Source of the DNA: Sphingomonadaceae bacterium
Lineage (GTDB): Bacteria; Pseudomonadota; Alphaproteobacteria; Sphingomonadales; Sphingomonadaceae
NCBI GenBank assembly: GCA_019454625.1
Contig: JACFNY010000019.1
Location: 1-11,747, forward strand
Direction of reading: 5' to 3'
DNA length: 11,747 nt
This document shows positions 8,553 to 11,747 of the stretch, piece by piece (position 1 is the first letter of the stretch; each line of letters starts with the position of its first letter). The notes under the pieces are model-generated. The model made no database searches. It saw nothing but the letters and a program-made list of their open reading frames with translations, and was not told the DNA's origin. Position numbers and translations under genes: made by a program.

Positions 8553-9956
8553 GTGGCGCTTGATATTCTGATCATCGACGATGAAGCCGATATCCGGGAA
8601 CTGATCGCGGGTGTCCTCGATGACGAGGGCTATGAAACGCGGACCGCGGGCGACAGCGACAGCGCGCTCGCCGCGCTCAGCGAACGCCTGCCGAGCCTGC
8701 TCGTGCTCGACATCTGGCTGCAGGGCTCGCGCCTCGACGGCATCGAGCTGCTGGAGGTCGTGAAGCAGCGCAATCCGGGGCTTCCCGTCATCATGATCTC
8801 GGGCCACGGCAACGTCGAGACGGCGGTCGCGGCGATCAAGCGCGGCGCCTACGACTTCATCGAGAAGCCGTTCCAGGCGGACCAGCTGATCCACACCGTC
8901 GAGCGCGCCACGGAAGCGGAGCGCTTGCGCCGCGAGAACGAGGAGCTTCGCTCGCGCGCCGGCATCGAAGGCGAACTCACTGGCTCGTCCGCGATGATCA
9001 ACGGCGTGCGCGCGACGCTGAAGCGCGTCGCGGCGACGGGCAGCCGCGTCCTGATCGACGGCCCGCCGGGCGCGGGCAAGGAGGTCGCCGCGCGCCTGCT
9101 CCACCAGTGGTCCCCGCGCGCGAACGGCCCGTTCGTGGTCGTGGCGGCGGCGCGGCTCCACCCGGACCGGTTCGAGGAGGAACTGTTCGGGGTGGAGGAG
9201 GACGGCCAGCCCGTCCGCATCGGCCTCTTCGAACAGGCGCACGGCGGCACGCTGTTCCTCGACGAGGTCGCCGACATGCCGCTCGCCACGCAGGCGCGCA
9301 TCCTGCGCGTGCTCACCGAGCAGATGTTCCAGCGCGTCGGCGGCGCGCGCAGCGTGAAGGTGGACGTGCGCGTCGTAAGCAGCACCTCGCGCGACCTTGC
9401 CGGGGAAATCGCTGCCGGACGCTTCCGCGAAGACCTGTTCTACCGCCTCAGCGTCGTGCCCGTGCACCTGCCGCCGCTTTCCGAGCGGCGCGAGGACATC
9501 GGCGAGCTTGTCGAGTACTTCCTTGCCAAGCTCGCGGCGGAGCGCCGTATCCCGACGCCGCGAATCAGCGACGACGCGATGGCCGCGCTCCAGACCTACG
9601 ACTGGCCGGGCAACGTTCGCCAGCTTCGCAACATCATCGAGCGGACGCTGATCCTGATGCCGCCCGAACGCGCGCAGCGCATCGAGGTCGACATGCTGCC
9701 CTCCGAGATCATCGCCGAGCCCGCCAAGCTGATGCCGAACGAGGCGGTGCGCTCGATCATGGGCACGCCGCTGCGCGAGGCGCGGGAATCCTTCGAGCGC
9801 GAGTATCTGCGCGTGCAGATCCGCCGTTTCTCGGGGAATATCTCGCGAACCGCGGTTTTCATCGGCATGGAACGCTCTGCGCTGCACCGGAAGCTGAAGG
9901 CGCTCGGCCTCTCCGATCCCGGAAAAGGCGACGATGAAGTCAATTCCGACACTTGA
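8553..9956 (+). CDS. ntrX: Response regulator NtrX with degenerate sigma-54 contact loop
   Basis: Partner of NtrY. The GTG at 8553 gives 467 residues starting [17 protein letters not shown], as in the family; an ATG at 8499 would add 18 unusual residues inside ntrY. The receiver (1-120) has DDE (9-11), phosphoacceptor D53 and K105. The AAA+ domain has a variant Walker A GPPGAGKE (170-177), Walker [12 protein letters not shown] (231-241), FREDLFYRL (291-299) and WPGNVRQL (351-358). The Fis-type helix-turn-helix is near 428-450 ([22 protein letters not shown]). Between ELFG (210-213) and LFEQ (225-228), where NtrC in this window carries GAFTGA, only [11 protein letters not shown] is found, so the loop is lost. 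NtrX therefore probably cannot drive sigma-54 open-complex formation and may act as a sigma-70-level activator or repressor; loss of the motif is described for some alphaproteobacterial NtrX proteins. It starts 4 bp after ntrY. Confidence 0.96.
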   Translation: MALDILIIDDEADIRELIAGVLDDEGYETRTAGDSDSALAALSERLPSLLVLDIWLQGSRLDGIELLEVVKQRNPGLPVIMISGHGNVETAVAAIKRGAYDFIEKPFQADQLIHTVERATEAERLRRENEELRSRAGIEGELTGSSAMINGVRATLKRVAATGSRVLIDGPPGAGKEVAARLLHQWSPRANGPFVVVAAARLHPDRFEEELFGVEEDGQPVRIGLFEQAHGGTLFLDEVADMPLATQARILRVLTEQMFQRVGGARSVKVDVRVVSSTSRDLAGEIAAGRFREDLFYRLSVVPVHLPPLSERREDIGELVEYFLAKLAAERRIPTPRISDDAMAALQTYDWPGNVRQLRNIIERTLILMPPERAQRIEVDMLPSEIIAEPAKLMPNEAVRSIMGTPLREARESFEREYLRVQIRRFSGNISRTAVFIGMERSALHRKLKALGLSDPGKGDDEVNSDT

Positions 9957-9982
9957 CGGGAAGCCCCCGACCCCCAAATAGT
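9953..9982 (+). promoter_or_regulatory. Candidate sigma-70 promoter for hfq-hflX
   Basis: TTGACG (9953-9958, five of six matches to the -35 consensus) overlaps the ntrX stop codon, and AATAGT (9977-9982, four of six matches to the -10) follows after 18 bp. Transcription would start near 9989 and give a leader of roughly 40 bases before hfq. This would let hfq be expressed independently of ntrYX. It is a by-eye match. Confidence 0.4.
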
Positions 9983-10031
9983 GTGCCCGCGTCTCTGGCA
10001 ATCGGGCGCAGTGTAAGAGGATTAGGGGGAC

Positions 10032-10280
10032 ATGGCAGACAAGGCCAATAACTTGCAGGACGTGTTCCTGAACGCGGTCCGTAAGAGCAAGACGCCGGTG
10101 ACGATGTTTCTCGTGAACGGCGTAAAACTACAGGGTGTCATCACCTGGTTCGATAATTTTTCGGTTCTGCTTCGCCGCGACGGTCATTCGCAGCTTGTCT
10201 ACAAGCACGCGATTTCCACGATCATGCCGGCGAGCCCCGTTCAATTGTTTGAGCCCGAGAAAGACGGCGACGACGATTGA
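10032..10280 (+). CDS. hfq: RNA chaperone Hfq
   Basis: Ring-forming hexameric Sm-like protein that promotes pairing of small RNAs with mRNAs. It has 82 residues, a normal length for compact alphaproteobacterial Hfq. The N-terminal [12 protein letters not shown] (7-18) contains the proximal-face glutamine and aromatic residues. Sm1 covers [20 protein letters not shown] (23-42) and Sm2 has [12 protein letters not shown] (55-66), including the YKHA signature that lines the uridine pocket. The tail is short and acidic (EPEKDGDDD); acidic Hfq tips are known in E. coli to help release RNA. ATG 10032 follows the purine-rich AGGATTAGGGGGA, so initiation should be efficient. The stop overlaps the TTG start of hflX. 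In enterobacteria hfq and hflX are also adjacent, so the pair is an old linkage. Confidence 0.97.
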   Translation: MADKANNLQDVFLNAVRKSKTPVTMFLVNGVKLQGVITWFDNFSVLLRRDGHSQLVYKHAISTIMPASPVQLFEPEKDGDDD

Positions 10281-11641
10281 CCGATCCCGACGCCGGAACG
10301 CCGCCGCAGGCCGGGGGCAGACGGCGTAAGCAGTTCCACAGTTTCGGATCGCACGACGACGTCCGCGGCGTCAGCGTGGGCACGAAGGCGCTCGTCGTCG
10401 TGCCCGATGTCGTGCGCCGCGACTCCGCCGCACGCCGCGATGCCGAGGCGCGTCTCCAGGAAGCGAAAAGCCTTGCCGGGGCGATCACGCTCGACGTGGT
10501 CGGCACGCGCATCTTCCGTGTGCGCGACCCGCGACCCGCGACGCTGATCGGCGCCGGGCAGGTGGAGGCGATCGCCGCGCTCGCCGAGAAGACGGGCGCG
10601 GAGCTGACCGTCGTGGACGGCGCGCTGTCGCCGCTCCAGCAGCGCAACCTCGAGACCGGCACCGGCACCAAGGTCATCGACCGCACGGGACTCATCCTCG
10701 AGATCTTCGGGGAGAGGGCGGCGACGCGGGAGGGCCGGCTTCAGGTCGAGCTTGCCCACCTCGGCTATCAGGCGAGCCGCCTCGTGCGCTCGTGGACGCA
10801 CCTCGAACGCCAGCGCGGCGGTTTCGGTTTCCTCGGCGGCCCCGGCGAGACGCAGATCGAGACCGACCGGCGTCTCATTCGCGAGCGCATGGCACGGCTG
10901 CGCAAGGAACTCGGCGAGGTGAGCCGCACGCGCGGGCTGCAACGCCGCCAGCGCAAGAAGGCGCCCTATCCGGTGATTGCCCTTGTCGGTTATACCAACG
11001 CCGGAAAGTCGACACTTTTCAATCGGTTGACCGGGGCTTCCGTGATGGCGGAGGACCTGCTGTTCGCGACGCTCGATCCCACCATGCGCGCCATCGCGCT
11101 CCCCGGTATCGACAAGGCGATCCTCTCCGACACCGTCGGCTTCGTCTCCGAGCTGCCGACCATGCTCGTCGCCGCGTTCCGCGCCACGCTGGAGGAGGTG
11201 CTCGACGCCGACATCATCGTCCACGTCCGCGACATCGCGCACCCGGAGACCGAGGCGCAGAAGCGCGACGTCATCGACGTGCTCGCCGACCTCGGCGTCG
11301 ATCCGGACGGCGGGCGGCCGATCATCGAGGCGCTGAACAAGGCCGACCTGCTGGACGCGGAGACGCGCAAACCCGCGCTCGAACAGGCGGCAGCGCCGAA
11401 CAGCATCCTCATATCGGCAGTGAGCGGGGAAGGGGTGGACGACCTCCGCAGGCTCATCTCCGACACGCTGCTGCGCGACGCGCGCGTGCACAGGTTCGTC
11501 GTCAGCGCGGGCGACGGCAAGCGGCTCGCGTGGCTGGAGAACAACGGCCTCGTGCTGAAACGCCGCGTGAAGGGCGAGTCCGTGGAACTTAAGGTGCGGA
11601 TCAGCGACGAGGACCGCGCGCGTTTCCTGGCGCTTCCCTAA
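10277..11641 (+). CDS. hflX: Ribosome-associated GTPase HflX
   Basis: GTPase that binds the 50S subunit and, in E. coli, splits stalled or heat-damaged 70S ribosomes. It has 454 residues. The N-terminal HflX domain (about 35-225) includes the signature region [15 protein letters not shown] (83-97) and the glycine-rich loop [19 protein letters not shown] (181-199). The G domain shows GYTNAGKST (G1, 238-246), a conserved LLFATLDPT switch I region (261-269), DTVGF (G3, 285-289), NKAD (G4, 354-357) and SAVSGEG (G5, 380-386). The only start codon near the front of the frame is TTG at 10277, which overlaps the hfq TGA as TTGA; no good ribosome site is visible, so translation is probably coupled to hfq. 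A later start would cut only the variable first 30-35 residues. The TAA stop overlaps the mazG stop on the other strand. Confidence 0.96.
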   Translation: MTDPDAGTPPQAGGRRRKQFHSFGSHDDVRGVSVGTKALVVVPDVVRRDSAARRDAEARLQEAKSLAGAITLDVVGTRIFRVRDPRPATLIGAGQVEAIAALAEKTGAELTVVDGALSPLQQRNLETGTGTKVIDRTGLILEIFGERAATREGRLQVELAHLGYQASRLVRSWTHLERQRGGFGFLGGPGETQIETDRRLIRERMARLRKELGEVSRTRGLQRRQRKKAPYPVIALVGYTNAGKSTLFNRLTGASVMAEDLLFATLDPTMRAIALPGIDKAILSDTVGFVSELPTMLVAAFRATLEEVLDADIIVHVRDIAHPETEAQKRDVIDVLADLGVDPDGGRPIIEALNKADLLDAETRKPALEQAAAPNSILISAVSGEGVDDLRRLISDTLLRDARVHRFVVSAGDGKRLAWLENNGLVLKRRVKGESVELKVRISDEDRARFLALP

Positions 11642-11747
11642 CGCTCCGCCGCTTTCGCGCGCTGCCAGAGCACTTCGAGCGCTTCGATGTCCATATCCGG
11701 CAAGGGCTTGTCGGCGGTGGCTTCCACCGTATTGAAGCGGCGTTCGA
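11638..11747 (-). CDS. mazG: MazG nucleoside triphosphate pyrophosphohydrolase, C-terminal end (partial)
   Basis: Reading leftward from the window edge gives 35 codons, starting ERRFNTVEAT and ending with a TAG at 11638-11640. The ERRF motif, the following short acidic segment and the end [13 protein letters not shown] resemble the C terminus of MazG (…KFERRF…LWxxAK), a house-cleaning enzyme that hydrolyses nucleoside triphosphates to monophosphates. The position beside hfq-hflX also fits, since hflX-mazG neighbours are common in Alphaproteobacteria. Only the last part is visible, and the catalytic helices with the EExxE metal site lie outside the window. The 4-bp overlap with the hflX stop means the two genes converge with no gap. 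Confidence 0.75.
   Translation of the reverse strand, partial: ERRFNTVEATADKPLPDMDIEALEVLWQRAKAAER

Noticed and set aside
8433..10001. 522-codon open frame on the - strand opposite ntrX
   Set aside because: It is a GC-driven shadow of ntrX. The predicted protein is rich in Arg, His, Asp and Ala with no recognisable domain, while the + strand frame is an intact known protein.
9996..10008. Possible sigma-54 promoter (TGGCA…GGGCGC) upstream of hfq
   Set aside because: The spacing between GG and GC is nine bases where ten are required, and the TTGC part of the -12 element is absent.
10241..11491. 416-codon open frame on the - strand opposite hflX
   Set aside because: Shadow frame of a complete GTPase gene; no domain and skewed composition.

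Overview
The window is a GC-rich, densely packed stretch of bacterial chromosome made of recognisable housekeeping and regulatory genes. The gene order lipA, ratA/coq10-type START gene, cinA, fused ispDF, dusB, ntrB, ntrC, ntrY, ntrX, hfq, hflX, mazG is typical of Alphaproteobacteria. The fused ispDF, the paired NtrBC and NtrYX systems behind dusB (nifR3), and the hfq-hflX pair all point there. Sphingomonadales is my best guess at order level, made from protein style and gene order without any database search.

Layout. Positions 1-939 (+ strand) hold the 3' part of lipA, overlapped by 8 bp by a START/Coq10-RatA family gene. Positions 867-2560 (- strand) hold ispDF followed by cinA; cinA and the START gene converge and overlap tail to tail by 73 bp. 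An 86-bp divergent gap (2561-2646) separates ispDF from dusB. From 2647 to 6201 run dusB, ntrB and ntrC, spaced 1 bp apart and then overlapping by 4 bp, so they look like one translationally coupled operon. A 79-bp gap (6202-6280) precedes ntrY and ntrX (6281-9956), which are 4 bp apart. A 75-bp gap with a plausible sigma-70 promoter precedes hfq and hflX (10032-11641), again with a 4-bp stop/start overlap. The last 110 bp is the 3' end of a convergent mazG on the - strand, whose stop overlaps the hflX stop.

How the genes relate. LipA makes lipoyl cofactor; IspDF supplies two MEP-pathway steps to isoprenoids; the START protein is probably a ubiquinone-binding (Coq10-like) protein; CinA/PncC recycles NMN; DusB modifies tRNA. 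NtrBC is the classical nitrogen-sensing pair and keeps a full sigma-54 contact loop in NtrC. NtrYX is its membrane-bound paralogue, and its NtrX has lost that loop. Hfq and HflX are post-transcriptional and ribosome-level regulators.

I found no tRNA, rRNA, CRISPR array, insertion sequence, phage gene or other sign of transfer, and no candidate for a wholly new system. The points most worth a second look are the wobble-aligned antisense overlap of ratA and cinA, the missing GAFTGA loop in NtrX, and a CtrA-like site plus a GANTC site just upstream of ntrY. No gap between genes exceeds 90 bp.
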